37,530 nucleotides of DNA from Prochlorococcus sp. AG-455-E15 (GCA_003212115.1 QCQS01000002.1:1-37530); one strand, 5' to 3'. Positions 21,112-32,427 are shown, counted from the first letter of the stretch. Made by a program: numbers and translations. The notes: generated by a model not told the origin, from the letters alone.

Positions 21112-21562
21112 CTAGTGAAAACATTAATTCTCCAGCACAAACCAACTTCCCATCAACATGCGCCTCTCCTTTAACCTTTCCAAATCTTTGTCTTTTAATT
21201 GACAATAACTCACAAGAAATTATCATTTGATCTCCAGGCACAACTGGTTTTCTAAATTTAACATTATTGATTCCAGCGAAGACGAAAAGTCCCTTAGGGA
21301 GATCTGGCATTTGCGTTACTATAATTCCACCTACTTGAGCCATCGATTCAACAATTAGAACCCCAGGCATCAATGGTCTTTCAGGGAAGTGTCCCTGAAA
21401 TTGAGGCTCATTTATAGTTACATTTTTTACTGCAACAGCTCTCTCCCCAGGAATATGCTCTATAACTTTGTCGACAAGAGCAAAAGGATATCTATGAGGC
21501 AACAAACCTAGTATGTGCTCAGAAGAAAGTTGGTTATTTTCACTGGATAATTTATTTTCCAA
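21104..21562 (-). CDS. fabZ: 3-hydroxyacyl-[acyl-carrier-protein] dehydratase FabZ
   Basis: [39 protein letters not shown]. Confidence 0.96.
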   Translation of the reverse strand: MENKLSSENNQLSSEHILGLLPHRYPFALVDKVIEHIPGERAVAVKNVTINEPQFQGHFPERPLMPGVLIVESMAQVGGIIVTQMPDLPKGLFVFAGINNVKFRKPVVPGDQMIISCELLSIKRQRFGKVKGEAHVDGKLVCAGELMFSLVD

Positions 21563-21579
21563 AACAATTAAAGATAAAG

Positions 21580-22416
21580 TTAATTTTTTAGCGATGAGGC
21601 CAATAAAGCATTTAAAGAATGTGATCCTTTATATACTAAAATTTGAGCCTTAGGTAACCCTACCAAAGCCAAGTCCCCAATTAGGTCTAAAATTTTATGT
21701 CTTATTGGTTCATTATCAAATCTTAATGGTGGATTAACCCATTTATCACCGTCACAAACAAGGGCATTTTCCAAACTTCCGCCTTTTATTAATCCAAGTT
21801 CACTTAACTCTTGAAATTGATCTTTAAAACCAAATGTTCTGGCAGGAGCGATCATTTCAACAAAACTTTTGGGATTTAAGTCAATCACAAAAGTTTGATT
21901 TCCAATGGCTTTATAAGCAAAACTTATTGTTGATATTATTGTAGTTTTTTTAGAAGGAGTTGCTGCTATAACTGACCCTTCTTTATTTAAAATTATTGAT
22001 TTATTGATCTCTTGAAAGAAATTTTCTGGTCTAGGTGCCTTTTTTATCCCTACTTCTTCAAAGTCTCTAACCCACTGAATTGCAGATCCATCTAAAAGAG
22101 GTATCTCTTTCCCATCAACCTCAATATGTATATAACTCAATCCGCACCCTGCCATTGAAGATAATAAATGTTCGATGGTATACAAATTTCTCCCCCCTAA
22201 TTTAACAGCGGTACACAGCATCGTACTTCCAATTAAATCCTGAGTTAACTTAAAAATCTCGTTAGGTTTATCCCTAAAAGAAACATAATATCCTTCTTTC
22301 TCATAGGAAGAAATTTTAACTCTTGTTTTTTCGCCACTGTGTAAACCTATACCCTCTCTGGAAATAACACCAGCCAAGGTATAGCAAGAATCATAATTAG
22401 CAGGCCAAGAAAACAC
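21580..22416 (-). CDS. lpxC: UDP-3-O-acyl-N-acetylglucosamine deacetylase
   Basis: [47 protein letters not shown]. Confidence 0.95.
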   Translation of the reverse strand: MFSWPANYDSCYTLAGVISREGIGLHSGEKTRVKISSYEKEGYYVSFRDKPNEIFKLTQDLIGSTMLCTAVKLGGRNLYTIEHLLSSMAGCGLSYIHIEVDGKEIPLLDGSAIQWVRDFEEVGIKKAPRPENFFQEINKSIILNKEGSVIAATPSKKTTIISTISFAYKAIGNQTFVIDLNPKSFVEMIAPARTFGFKDQFQELSELGLIKGGSLENALVCDGDKWVNPPLRFDNEPIRHKILDLIGDLALVGLPKAQILVYKGSHSLNALLASSLKN

Positions 22417-24556
22417 TTAAAACTTCCATCCAACTCCAAGTGTATATCTCCAATCTCCACTTAAGTCCTTGCTAGCAACATCTAATCTTAATGGACCTAT
22501 TGGTGTTTTAACTCCAACTCCACCTCCAAGAGAAAAACCAGAACCTGATTTCTGTAATAATTTACCAGGTTTTCCAGGAACTTCCTTTTGAGACCCTAGA
22601 TCACTTCCTGCATCGACGAATAAAGCTCCTGATATCATTTTCCAAACAGGGAATCTATATTCTGCTGTGCCCTCAACAAAACTTTTACTTACAGCCAACT
22701 CACAAGATCCCCAACCTCTAACTGAGGATGTTCCTCCCATGCAAAATGCTTCGTAAGGAGGTAATTCCCCAAGAATAGTTCCAGCCTTAAATTGAAATCC
22801 AATAGCTTGAGGACAGTCTTCACTCGTAGCATCGCTCGACTTACATGCTTTGGTTAAATTTATTAATTTTGTTGGGATAAAAAATGAATATGAAGCTTTC
22901 ATTCTATTAAAAGTTGGAGAGTTTTTTCCCATTGAAACAAATTGTTCGGTACCAAAGCTAAATTTATTTCCTGAAGTTGGGTTGATGGAATTGTTCAAAT
23001 TATTTCTAGAAGTACTTGCGATAACACTCACCAGTGTATTTTCTTCAGGGCATGAACCATCATTTGGAGTAAATCCAATACAAATGATGTCGCTTATGTT
23101 ATTTCTGGTTGTAGTTGGGGTCCTATCACCATAGGGTTTTTTGTTTCCATCACCATCAATCATCCTTACTTTCTTAAAATTCATTCCTGCGAGAACTCTC
23201 CACTTAGCTACTTTAAATGGATCTCCACCATTTAATGGCCTTGAGAAAGAAAATCCGCCTCCTGTTTTTTCTAAAACTATTGATGAGAAAGTATCAGAGC
23301 TAGATGGTGTTTGATTATCTACTGCATATAATCTCCCATTTTTTTCACTTTTAAATTCTTGTGGATAATCTCTACTTAAAAAAATATTTGTTCTAAAAGA
23401 TGTTTTATGTTTATCTCCCTTAATCCATGGATCAGTTAATGAAAAATTATAGGTAGTTGAATATTCTCCGAAATTTAGATTTAAATTTGTAGTCCATGCT
23501 CTTCCAAGTGCATTTGTTTCCTGCAAACCCATTGAAGCAAAGATACCTGAACTATTGCTATAACCAAGTCCACCGGTTAATGATCCTGTTCTTTGCTCGC
23601 TCAAGTCTAAAAAAATTATGACTTGACCAGGATTTAAATTGTCAGGACCAAGAGAAACCTTTATATCATCAAATAATGATGTGGCATAAAGTCTACCTAT
23701 ATCAGCTTCTAAAATTATCCGATTAAATATTGACCCAGGTTGTGTTTTTAACTCTCTCTTTATAACCCAGTCTTTTGTTTTCCCTTTCCTAGGTTTTCCA
23801 TCAATAACATATTCACCATCAGAATCTGGGAATCTTATTTTTACGTCAGAGATAATACCCTCAGAAACTTTTAATGTTACTACTCCGTTCTCAGAGATTC
23901 TATCCGGGCTACTAATTCTAGCTAAAGAATACCCTTTTTCTTCATAACGTTTTTTTATTATTTCTATCTTATTTTGAAATTCATTTAAGTTAAGAGTTGT
24001 TCCATAGTAATTATTAAAAATATCATCTACGTATTCATTTGAGATTACAGAATCTGTTGGTTTAAGTTCAACTTTTTTTCAAGATTGGATTAGGCACTAC
24101 ATTTACTATTAGTCTCACGCCTAGCGGCCCATCTTGAGAATTTATTTTGACTCCTGAAAACCAACCACTAGCATATATTGCATTTAGGTCTTTATTTAGA
24201 ATTTGATTATCAACAATGCTTCCTGGCTTTATACTCATTGAATCATATGCAGCCAATTCAAGTTTTCTACCCTCAGGATGATTTTCCCAACCTTCGATAA
24301 TTATTTCGGAGATAAGAACACTTTCTTCACTAATATCATTATTATTTTCTGCAAGAAAAATTTTTTTCTCTTTTTTGATATCAATCCCATGAAATAAAAC
24401 ATTATTAATATTTGGTATTTCTATGAATGTTGTTGATTGATCAACATCATTTGGCAAATACTTAGCAGCCAATTCTGAATTATTGGATATCAAAATCAAT
24501 GGAGAAAAGGCAACATTTATGAAAACCTTTCCAATTTTTAAAAAATGTTTTTGCAT
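22417..24556 (-). CDS. bamA: BamA/Omp85-family outer membrane assembly protein, disrupted by a 1-nt frameshift at the 24073-24079 homopolymer
   Basis: N-terminal part 24556-24068 (POTRA-like) ends NPILKKS*; the second frame is stop-free from 24078 to 22417 (VELKPTDSVISNEYVDDIFN... to beta-barrel GGTSSVRGWGSCELAVSKSFVEGTAEYRFP...GWKF). Deleting one A of A7 joins them into about 712 codons. Confidence 0.9.
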
Positions 24557-24591
24557 ATTACTTGTGATTAAGAAAATGAATCATTTTTTAT

Positions 24592-25329
24592 TCAATTAGG
24601 TTTTAGAAAATCGTTTATTCTTCGGTGAATTTCACTATAAGCTTCAATTAAACCTCCTAAATCATTCCTAAATCTATCTTTATCTAGACTTACAATTGTA
24701 TCATTTCTTTGATTTAGATCCCACAATCTACAATTATCAGGACTTATTTCATCTCCGAGAATAATATTATTTCTAAAATCATAACCAAATTCCAATTTGA
24801 AATCTACAAGTTGAAGTTGAATATTTTTAAAAAAACTTTTCAAGATTATATTAATTTTTAAAGTTAAATTTATTATTAACTCTAAATCATGAGAGCTTAA
24901 TATGTTCATTAATTCAATTCTATCTTTTGTAATAAGGGGATCATTAAGTTCATCATTTTTAAGATAGATATCAATTAATGGTTTTGATAGCAAAGTTCCA
25001 GGTTTAATAGTTGTTTGTTTGCATAAAGAACCATAAGCTGTATTTCTTAGAACAATTTCTAATGGAATTACTTTTATTTTTTTTGCAATCATTATATTTT
25101 CATTTTCAAGTTCAATAAAATGAGTTGGAATTTTTTTCTTAACTAGAATCTCAAAAATTCTTGCACTTATTAAGCAATTAAGTTTGCCTTTACCTTCAAA
25201 TTTTTCTTTTTTCAACGCATTAAACGCTGTAGCTTCATCTTTAAATTCAATTTTTACTTTATTGGCATCATCATGAGTAAATACTTTTTTTGCTTTGCCT
25301 TCATAAATCAACTCGTATTTATTATTCAT
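24592..25329 (-). CDS. purC: Phosphoribosylaminoimidazole-succinocarboxamide synthase (SAICAR synthetase)
   Basis: LIYEGKAKKVF, DEATAFNA, LEIVLRNTAYGS, VDFKLEFG, LGDEISPDNCRLWD. Confidence 0.96.
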   Translation of the reverse strand: MNNKYELIYEGKAKKVFTHDDANKVKIEFKDEATAFNALKKEKFEGKGKLNCLISARIFEILVKKKIPTHFIELENENIMIAKKIKVIPLEIVLRNTAYGSLCKQTTIKPGTLLSKPLIDIYLKNDELNDPLITKDRIELMNILSSHDLELIINLTLKINIILKSFFKNIQLQLVDFKLEFGYDFRNNIILGDEISPDNCRLWDLNQRNDTIVSLDKDRFRNDLGGLIEAYSEIHRRINDFLKPN

Positions 25330-25464
25330 TAACTTAAAACCTCATTATTATTACTAAAGTACTTTTTATAATTAACATAATTATTAGAAGTCAACTTCAA
25401 ATGATTTTATTTTCATTTTAACTGATTATTCATCGAAACCTCATAACCTTAAAAAAACAAATAC

Positions 25465-26796
25465 ATGGGAATTCATTCACCTAGTTCTAGGAACTTTATT
25501 AGATTAGAAAATATTTTAATAATTGGAAATGGCGGGAGAGAAAACTCTTTGGCTTGGGCTATTCAAAAAAATGAATTAGTTAAGAAAGTTTATTTAATAC
25601 CTGGTAACGCTGGTTCAGAAAGAATAAATAAATGTGAAAGAATAAAAATTGATATAAATAACAAAAATGAACTAGTCGAAAAGCTTGATTTTTTTAAGAT
25701 AGATTTAGTCGTTATTGGACCAGAAATACCTTTAGCAAATGGATTAGCTGATTTTCTTCGAAAAAAAGATTTTAAAGTGTTTGGTCCTAATCAAGATGGC
25801 GCAAAACTAGAGTTCAGCAAATCTTGGGCGAAGGAATTTATGCAAAACGCAAATATTCCAACTGCAAACTTTTGGAAAGTCAATACTTTAGAAGAAGCTA
25901 AAAAAATTATCGACTCATCATCAATTCCACTTGTAGTAAAAGCTGATGGTCTAGCTTCAGGTAAAGGTGTTTTTATTCCTAATTCAAAAGATGAATGCTT
26001 TAAAGCAGCAGAGACAATTTTTAATGGCAGATTTGGCGACTCTGGGAATGTAGTTGTTCTAGAAGAAAAAATTCAAGGGCCAGAAGTTTCAGTTTTTGCT
26101 TTATGCGATGGGAAGAGATACACATTACTTCCAACGGCCCAAGATCACAAAAGACTTAATGAAAAAGATAAAGGTCCCAATACAGGAGGTATGGGAGCTT
26201 ATTCTCCTGCTCCATTATTAACAGAAGATTACCTTGATAGGGTCACCAAAGAAATAATTGAACCCACAATAAATGAGCTGAATAAAAGAAATATTGACTA
26301 TAGAGGCGTAATTTATTTTGGGTTAATGATCACAAAATCTGGGCCCAAGGTTATAGAATATAATTGCAGATTTGGTGATCCAGAATGCCAAACAATAATG
26401 CCCCTGATGGATCAAAATTTTGTATTTCTTTTAGAAAAATGCTCAATGGGAAGTTTAACTGGCGATGAAAAAATTTATAGTTCTGGTAAAGTCAGTGGTT
26501 GTGTAATAGCCACCTCCAAAGGTTATCCTCACGAATATAAAACTGGCTATCAAATAAAAATAGGTAAGATTGATTCGAGTAGTTGTCAAATTTTTGACTC
26601 AGGTACTTCTTTTAGTGATAGTGGGAAATTATTAACTGCTGGAGGAAGAGTCTTGAGTATTGTCTGTCAAGATAAAGATTTCGATACGGTTTTTGAAAAA
26701 GCATACAAAAATTTAAAAGAAATTCATTTCGAGGGAATTTACTTTAGAAATGACATTGGTCATCAAGTGAGAAAAAACATTTCTACGGAGAATTAA
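25465..26796 (+). CDS. purD: Phosphoribosylamine-glycine ligase
   Basis: ILIIGNGGRENSLAWAI, VVKADGLASGKGV, HKRLNEKDKGPNTGGMGAYSPAP, EYNCRFGDPECQ. True start may be internal. Confidence 0.96.
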   Translation: MGIHSPSSRNFIRLENILIIGNGGRENSLAWAIQKNELVKKVYLIPGNAGSERINKCERIKIDINNKNELVEKLDFFKIDLVVIGPEIPLANGLADFLRKKDFKVFGPNQDGAKLEFSKSWAKEFMQNANIPTANFWKVNTLEEAKKIIDSSSIPLVVKADGLASGKGVFIPNSKDECFKAAETIFNGRFGDSGNVVVLEEKIQGPEVSVFALCDGKRYTLLPTAQDHKRLNEKDKGPNTGGMGAYSPAPLLTEDYLDRVTKEIIEPTINELNKRNIDYRGVIYFGLMITKSGPKVIEYNCRFGDPECQTIMPLMDQNFVFLLEKCSMGSLTGDEKIYSSGKVSGCVIATSKGYPHEYKTGYQIKIGKIDSSSCQIFDSGTSFSDSGKLLTAGGRVLSIVCQDKDFDTVFEKAYKNLKEIHFEGIYFRNDIGHQVRKNISTEN

Positions 26797-26800
26797 CCTT

Positions 26801-28868
26801 ATGGTGAATACTGATAATCGAGAAAGTATAAAAAATAACATCAATGATAATAAAGATATAAATTTTAACTATTGGATTAATGGACTTCTTTCTTGGTGGA
26901 GTGGGTTCAGTTTAAGAACAAAATTATTAGCCATAGCAACTCTTGTAGTAAGCCTCCTAATGACAGGAATAACTTTTTTTGCATTAAATAGTATTCAAAG
27001 AGATGCCGGTATGAATGATACTAGATATGCTCGAGATCTTGGCTTATTGTTATCTGGTAATGTGACAGAATTAGTCGCTAATAATCAAAAAAAAGAAATT
27101 TCAAATGTAGCTGAAAAGTTTTGGAGATCAAGTCGAAACCTGCGTTATATATTCTTTACTGATGCTGAAGATATTGTTCAACTTGGGATACCGATCAGTG
27201 CAACACCAACAAGTTCAGACAGTCAGTTTCAGCTCACACGAAAATTAAAACTACCATCAGAATTGAAGAAGAGACCACAATTCCCTTTGGTTAGGCAGCA
27301 TGCGACACCTCAAGGTCAAGTAACAGATGTATTTGTCCCAATGCTATGGAAAGGCAAATATCTTGGAACTTTAGCTTTAGGAGTCACCCCTAATAAAAAG
27401 GCACTAGCAAGTGCTGCCTTAACTAGGGAAGTAACCATTGCAGTTTTTATCTCTATTTGGGTTTTAGTAATACTTGGAGCTGTATTTAATGCACTTACAA
27501 TTACAAGACCAGTTAGAGAATTAGTAAGAGGTGTTAGAGAAATTTCAAGAGGAAATTTCAAATCCAGAATTTCTTTACCCATGACAGGTGATCTTGGAGA
27601 ACTCTTAAATGGATTTAACCGAATGGCAACTCAGTTAGAAAATTATGACGAAGCTAATATAGAAGAACTAAAAGCGGCACAAATCAAGCAGCAATCATTA
27701 ATAGCTACAATGGCTGATGGTGCAATATTATTAGACTCACAAGGCAAAATTGTACTTACTAATCCAACAGCAAAGAGATTATTTCGTTGGGAAGGAAGAT
27801 TTTTGGAAGGTAAACATTTTTTAAATGAAATCCCCGAAATTTTATCCAACGACTTACATACAAATATAGGATCTATTTTAAATAGGGAAAAGGAGAAGGA
27901 CGATTTAAGATTCAGTTTAGGAGAACCAGCAAGAACCTTAAGAATTGTTTTACAATCAGTATTAGACACAAATAAGGTTGAATTAAAAGGAATTGCTGTG
28001 ACAATCCAAGATTTAACTAGAGAAGTTGAACTTAACGCTGCACAAAATAGATTCATAAGCAACGTATCTCATGAATTAAGGACACCACTTTTTAACATAA
28101 AAAGTTATGTAGAGACCTTACATGATTTAAAAGATCAGCTTTCTGATGAAGAACAAATAGAATTTTTAGGAATTGCTAATTCAGAGACTGATAGGTTAAC
28201 AAGACTTGTAAATGATGTATTAGATTTATCTAGATTGGAGTCTGGGAAAATTGTTCAGCTAGAGCAAATGGACATAAAATCAGCAATAGAACAGACTCTT
28301 AGAAACTATAGACTTAATGCTTCAGAAAAAAATGTTTCATTAGCCCATGATATTGAGGAAACTATTCCTCCAATTCTTGGAAATTTTGATTTGCTTTTGC
28401 AGGTTTTTTGATAATTTATTAGGAAATGGATTGAAATTTAGTCCAAAAAACAGTTCCCTAATCATAAGAGCTTATACTTGGCCAGATTCCTGTCCTGCCT
28501 TCCCTCCAAGTATTAAAAATGATGCAGCCCCTCAATGTGAATTAGTTTCACCACTTCCAAAAGTAAGAATTGAGATTGCTGATACTGGCTCAGGAATATC
28601 TCAATCTGATCAAGAAAAGATATTTGATCGTTTTTATAGAGTAGAGAATTCTGTTCATACTGAGCAAGGAACTGGATTAGGTTTATCTATAGTGCGTGGA
28701 ATAATTGAAAAACATGGTGGAGAGATTCGTATGGCTAGTGAATTAGGAGTAGGAACAACTTTTTGGTTTGATTTGGCCTTGGCACAATCTGATAAAGATG
28801 AATTATTGACAAAAGCTATTAATAATTCAGATTCTTTTCCAGGTTCTGAAATTAAAGAAATTATCTAA
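26801..28868 (+). CDS. nblS: Sensor histidine kinase NblS (Hik33-like), disrupted by a 1-nt frameshift at the 28404-28409 homopolymer
   Basis: HAMP-PAS-HisKA (FISNVSHELRTPLFNIKSYVETL) up to GNFDLLLQVF*; the next frame gives FDNLLGNGLKFSPKNSS...DTGSGISQSDQEKIFDRFYR...GTGLGLSIVRGI. Deleting one T of T6 joins them into about 688 codons. Confidence 0.92.
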
Positions 28869-30394
28869 TTATTATCTATTCCTTTAAAAACATTTTGTAC
28901 ATTTTGATCAGGCACAACTCTGTGAGGGGCACCACTAAATATTTGTTCAAAATTAGAAAAAGAATCCTTTATTTCTGGGCCACTATTTGTAATAATAAAT
29001 TCTCTTATTCGTTTATCGTGCCATGATCCCCGCATTTTAAAAACATTTAAAGCTCTTGCCATCTCACCTTTTATTTCTACATATTGAAGCAACAATATTG
29101 TGTCTGTAATTGTTGAGATATGAGAATCAGTTATAGAATGGCTTCCCATAAATTCTTCTGCAGTATTAGTAAAAAAGCCTGCTATTTCCTCTTGTTTTGT
29201 ATAACCAGTAACAGCAATTACAAACTGTCTAAATGCATTCAAACTTACACCTCTGGCTAATGCAGAGAGAGAGTCAATTGCCATTCTTTTTGGTTTAAAT
29301 TGATTAATTTGCGTTTTTATAATTTGTAAGTGATCTTCTAAACCAGTTGATTCGGGATATGCACAAATAATTTTTAATAATCCATCACTTTCCATTTTTT
29401 CAAAATCTATACCCCAGCTAGTAGCATTCCTAAGCAATTGAGCCCTAGATTCTTCATATGCAAAAAGTATTGCTCTTTCATTGTTGTTATAAGCATCTTC
29501 AACAAATTTTGATACCAGCATTGTTTTCCCCGTACCAGTTGCTCCAGTGGCGAGAATAATGGAGTCTTGAAAATATCCTCCACCACACATATCATCAAGA
29601 TCTTTAACTCCAGAGCTAATCCTAATATTTGAGGATCTCTGCGTTAATCTCATTGCTCCTAAGGCAAACACACTTATTCCATCCATTCCCATAGTGAATG
29701 GATATTCACCTTTCATATGTACAGTACCTCTTAACTTCAGAACTTCTAAAGTTCTTCTTCTCTTCTCTGACTCAAGAACATTTCTTAATAAGACAACATT
29801 ATCAGATACAAATTCTTCTACACCATATCTAGCAATTGGTCCGTAATCATCCACCCTTTCTGTAGTCATAACTGTTGTCACACCTATTTCTTTTAATCTT
29901 GCTATCAATCTAAATATTTCCCTTCTAACGACGTAAATAGCATCATACTGTTGAAAGACAGCAGTTATTGAATCTATTGCAACTCTTTTAGCTTTATATT
30001 TTCTAATTGCATAACTAATTCTCTCTATAAGGCCAGACAAGTCAAAGTTACCAGCCACATCCTGACCATCAGGATCAGGGGATGCGTCCAATATAAAAAG
30101 TTTATTTTGATCAATTAATTCTTGTAGATCCCAACCAAAACTTGCAGCATTTCTAATAATATCTAAAGGTGACTCCTCAAATGTTACAAAGATTCCGGGC
30201 TCATCAAAATTACAAATACCATGGTGTAAATATTGCAGAGAAAAAACAGTTTTACCAGTTCCTGAAGTGCCACTAACAAGCGTGCTTCGTGATACAGGCA
30301 ACCCTCCCCTACAAACATCATCAAAGCCTTCAATTCCAGTTGGTAATTTTTGAACTTGCATTTTATTTGATTTACCAAATTTCTTATCATTCAT
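28865..30394 (-). CDS. kaiC: Circadian clock ATPase KaiC
   Basis: Duplicated RecA-like domains with P-loops SGTSGTGKT and ATGATGTGKT; phosphosite region SITDSHISTITDT. Confidence 0.98.
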   Translation of the reverse strand: MNDKKFGKSNKMQVQKLPTGIEGFDDVCRGGLPVSRSTLVSGTSGTGKTVFSLQYLHHGICNFDEPGIFVTFEESPLDIIRNAASFGWDLQELIDQNKLFILDASPDPDGQDVAGNFDLSGLIERISYAIRKYKAKRVAIDSITAVFQQYDAIYVVRREIFRLIARLKEIGVTTVMTTERVDDYGPIARYGVEEFVSDNVVLLRNVLESEKRRRTLEVLKLRGTVHMKGEYPFTMGMDGISVFALGAMRLTQRSSNIRISSGVKDLDDMCGGGYFQDSIILATGATGTGKTMLVSKFVEDAYNNNERAILFAYEESRAQLLRNATSWGIDFEKMESDGLLKIICAYPESTGLEDHLQIIKTQINQFKPKRMAIDSLSALARGVSLNAFRQFVIAVTGYTKQEEIAGFFTNTAEEFMGSHSITDSHISTITDTILLLQYVEIKGEMARALNVFKMRGSWHDKRIREFIITNSGPEIKDSFSNFEQIFSGAPHRVVPDQNVQNVFKGIDNN

Positions 30395-30465
30395 AGTTTT
30401 GTACTAATTAAACAAAAGTAAAATAAATTTTGAATTTATCTTTTATTATAAAAGTTTTAAATATA

Positions 30466-30783
30466 TTATTTATTTCCACTATATTCAGTTTCAGTTAATT
30501 CATCAAAAAGTAGATCTAAACCAATTAAAACTTTCTCCCTATCTGAGAGATCTCCTATTATTTTTCTTACTGGTGGCGGTAAAATTTTAGCTAATGTTGG
30601 GGTTGCCAAAATCTTATCTTCTTCTGCAAGTTGTGGTTGCTTAAGTACATCAATAACCTTTAAAGCATAAACTCCTTTGAATTCATTTTCTAAAATTTCT
30701 CTTAAAGTGTTTAAAGCTCTCATTGAATTAGGAGTATTTCCAGCAACATAGAGTTTTAAAATGTATGTTTTTCTTGCTGCCAT
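30466..30783 (-). CDS. kaiB: Circadian clock protein KaiB
   Basis: [73 protein letters not shown]. Confidence 0.98.
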   Translation of the reverse strand: MAARKTYILKLYVAGNTPNSMRALNTLREILENEFKGVYALKVIDVLKQPQLAEEDKILATPTLAKILPPPVRKIIGDLSDREKVLIGLDLLFDELTETEYSGNK

Positions 30784-30926
30784 TGTTATGGTTCCTGAAT
30801 TGATATAAAAGATTTAAAACAACCCTTGACTTATTACACTACAAAATAAGAAAATAAACAAACAATTATGATTGCTTATTTGGCTAAATCAAATTATCAA
30901 TTTGAGCCTGATAGCGTCTTTAAGAT

Positions 30927-31367
30927 ATGACTAATTCTAAAAAATCCTCAAACGATTCTCTAAAAACTGATCAATTGTACGCGATAGCAGAAACTTCTGG
31001 TCAACAATTTTGGTTCGAAGTTAACAGGTACTATGATATAGATAGGTTAAATGCGAAAGAAAAAGATAAGATAACAATAGAAAAAGTTTTACTTTTAAAA
31101 GACAAAGACTCCTTATCTATTGGGAAACCATACGTTAAAGATGCAAAAATTGAATTAGAAGTAGTCTCCCATAAAAGAGATAAGAAAATTCTTGTTTACA
31201 AAATGCGTCCTAAAAAAAAGACAAGAAGAAAGATGGGACATAGACAAGAACTTACAAGAGTTATGGTAAAATCTATTTCAATAGGAAAAGTGACCCCTAA
31301 GACTTCTTCAAAAAAAGAAATTGTTAAAAAGGAAACTAAACCAAAATCCGAAAAATCTACAAAGTAA
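30927..31367 (+). CDS. rplU: 50S ribosomal protein L21 with Lys-rich C-terminal extension
   Basis: YAIAETSGQQFWFEVNRYYDIDRL...KKKTRRKMGHRQELTRVMVKSI. Confidence 0.95.
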   Translation: MTNSKKSSNDSLKTDQLYAIAETSGQQFWFEVNRYYDIDRLNAKEKDKITIEKVLLLKDKDSLSIGKPYVKDAKIELEVVSHKRDKKILVYKMRPKKKTRRKMGHRQELTRVMVKSISIGKVTPKTSSKKEIVKKETKPKSEKSTK

Positions 31368-31376
31368 TTATTTCCC

Positions 31377-31637
31377 ATGGCACATAAAAAAGGAACAGGT
31401 TCTACAAGAAACGGTAGAGATTCCAATTCTAAAAGACTTGGTGTTAAAGCCTATGGTGGCGAAAAAGTAACTGCTGGATCAATTTTAATTCGACAAAGAG
31501 GTACATCCTTTTTGCCTGGAGACAATGTTGGTAAAGGTAAAGATGACACCCTTTTTGCACTAAAAGAAGGCACCGTATTTTTCGAAAGCATTAAAAGAAA
31601 TTTAAGAAATAGAAAAAGAGTTAATATAGTTATCTAA
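31377..31637 (+). CDS. rpmA: 50S ribosomal protein L27
   Basis: [52 protein letters not shown]. Confidence 0.98.
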   Translation: MAHKKGTGSTRNGRDSNSKRLGVKAYGGEKVTAGSILIRQRGTSFLPGDNVGKGKDDTLFALKEGTVFFESIKRNLRNRKRVNIVI

Positions 31638-32427
31638 TTTTCTTATAAGCTCTTGTAGTTATAAGAATTGGATGAAATACTTCTAAAAAATTTAATTGAA
31701 GAGTCTCAAAAAACTTTCTAACAATTTGAACATCGTCAATATGAAACGGATATTCATTGTTATCACCTTTGTAGAAATACCAGTTGAATAGAGCAATAGA
31801 ATTACTATCCATAATCTCACTGAATTTATTAATTTGAGCAGCTGGATCTGCAAGATGCTCCAAGACATCAAGACAAATTATCGTATCAAATTTCAATATT
31901 CGGGTTTCTTGTATTGTCTTACAAAATGTAAGTTTCTTTTCGACTCCTAATTTTTTAGCCCTGTATTCAACAAAATTTCTATTTGTTTGATTAATATCTA
32001 CAAAAAAAACATGCTCAACTTTTGGAGACATAGCGTTTGCTAAGGCATGCGTACCAATACCTCCTCCAAAATCTAAAACTATATCTCTAGAAAAACTCTG
32101 TTGAAGTTTTAAAGTATCAGCTATATAGTCCTTACTTGTAATATGCCAAGCAGCTAAATCAGCTACATGCCTATCTCCAACAACCTCAGTATAAAAATCT
32201 GAAACATCATTCAAAGCATCCCCAGGATGTGAATTTGCCAAATTCATCTTCGCATTTGCTAAGAATCCATCTAAATCACATTCTCTAATAGATAAGTATT
32301 CCATTAAATGTGATTTCAAATTAAAAGCATTGTCTAAAAAGTCTTTTAAAATAAGATCATCTTTTTTCAAATTCTTACTATAAATTTCCAATACCAAAAT
32401 CATAGAATGATTACAAATCTTTCTCAA
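31630..32427 (-). CDS. Class I SAM-dependent methyltransferase
   Basis: Motif [28 protein letters not shown]. Likely start [11 protein letters not shown] at 32403. Confidence 0.8.
   Translation of the reverse strand: MRKICNHSMILVLEIYSKNLKKDDLILKDFLDNAFNLKSHLMEYLSIRECDLDGFLANAKMNLANSHPGDALNDVSDFYTEVVGDRHVADLAAWHITSKDYIADTLKLQQSFSRDIVLDFGGGIGTHALANAMSPKVEHVFFVDINQTNRNFVEYRAKKLGVEKKLTFCKTIQETRILKFDTIICLDVLEHLADPAAQINKFSEIMDSNSIALFNWYFYKGDNNEYPFHIDDVQIVRKFFETLQLNFLEVFHPILITTRAYKKIR

Noticed and set aside
27316-28062. Minus-strand ORFs within nblS
   Set aside because: Shadow frames of the histidine kinase coding sequence.
28347-28409. N-terminal leader of ORF 28347-28868 as a genuine second kinase protein start
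   Set aside because: It is an out-of-frame reading of the NblS coding sequence; the frameshift explanation is simpler.
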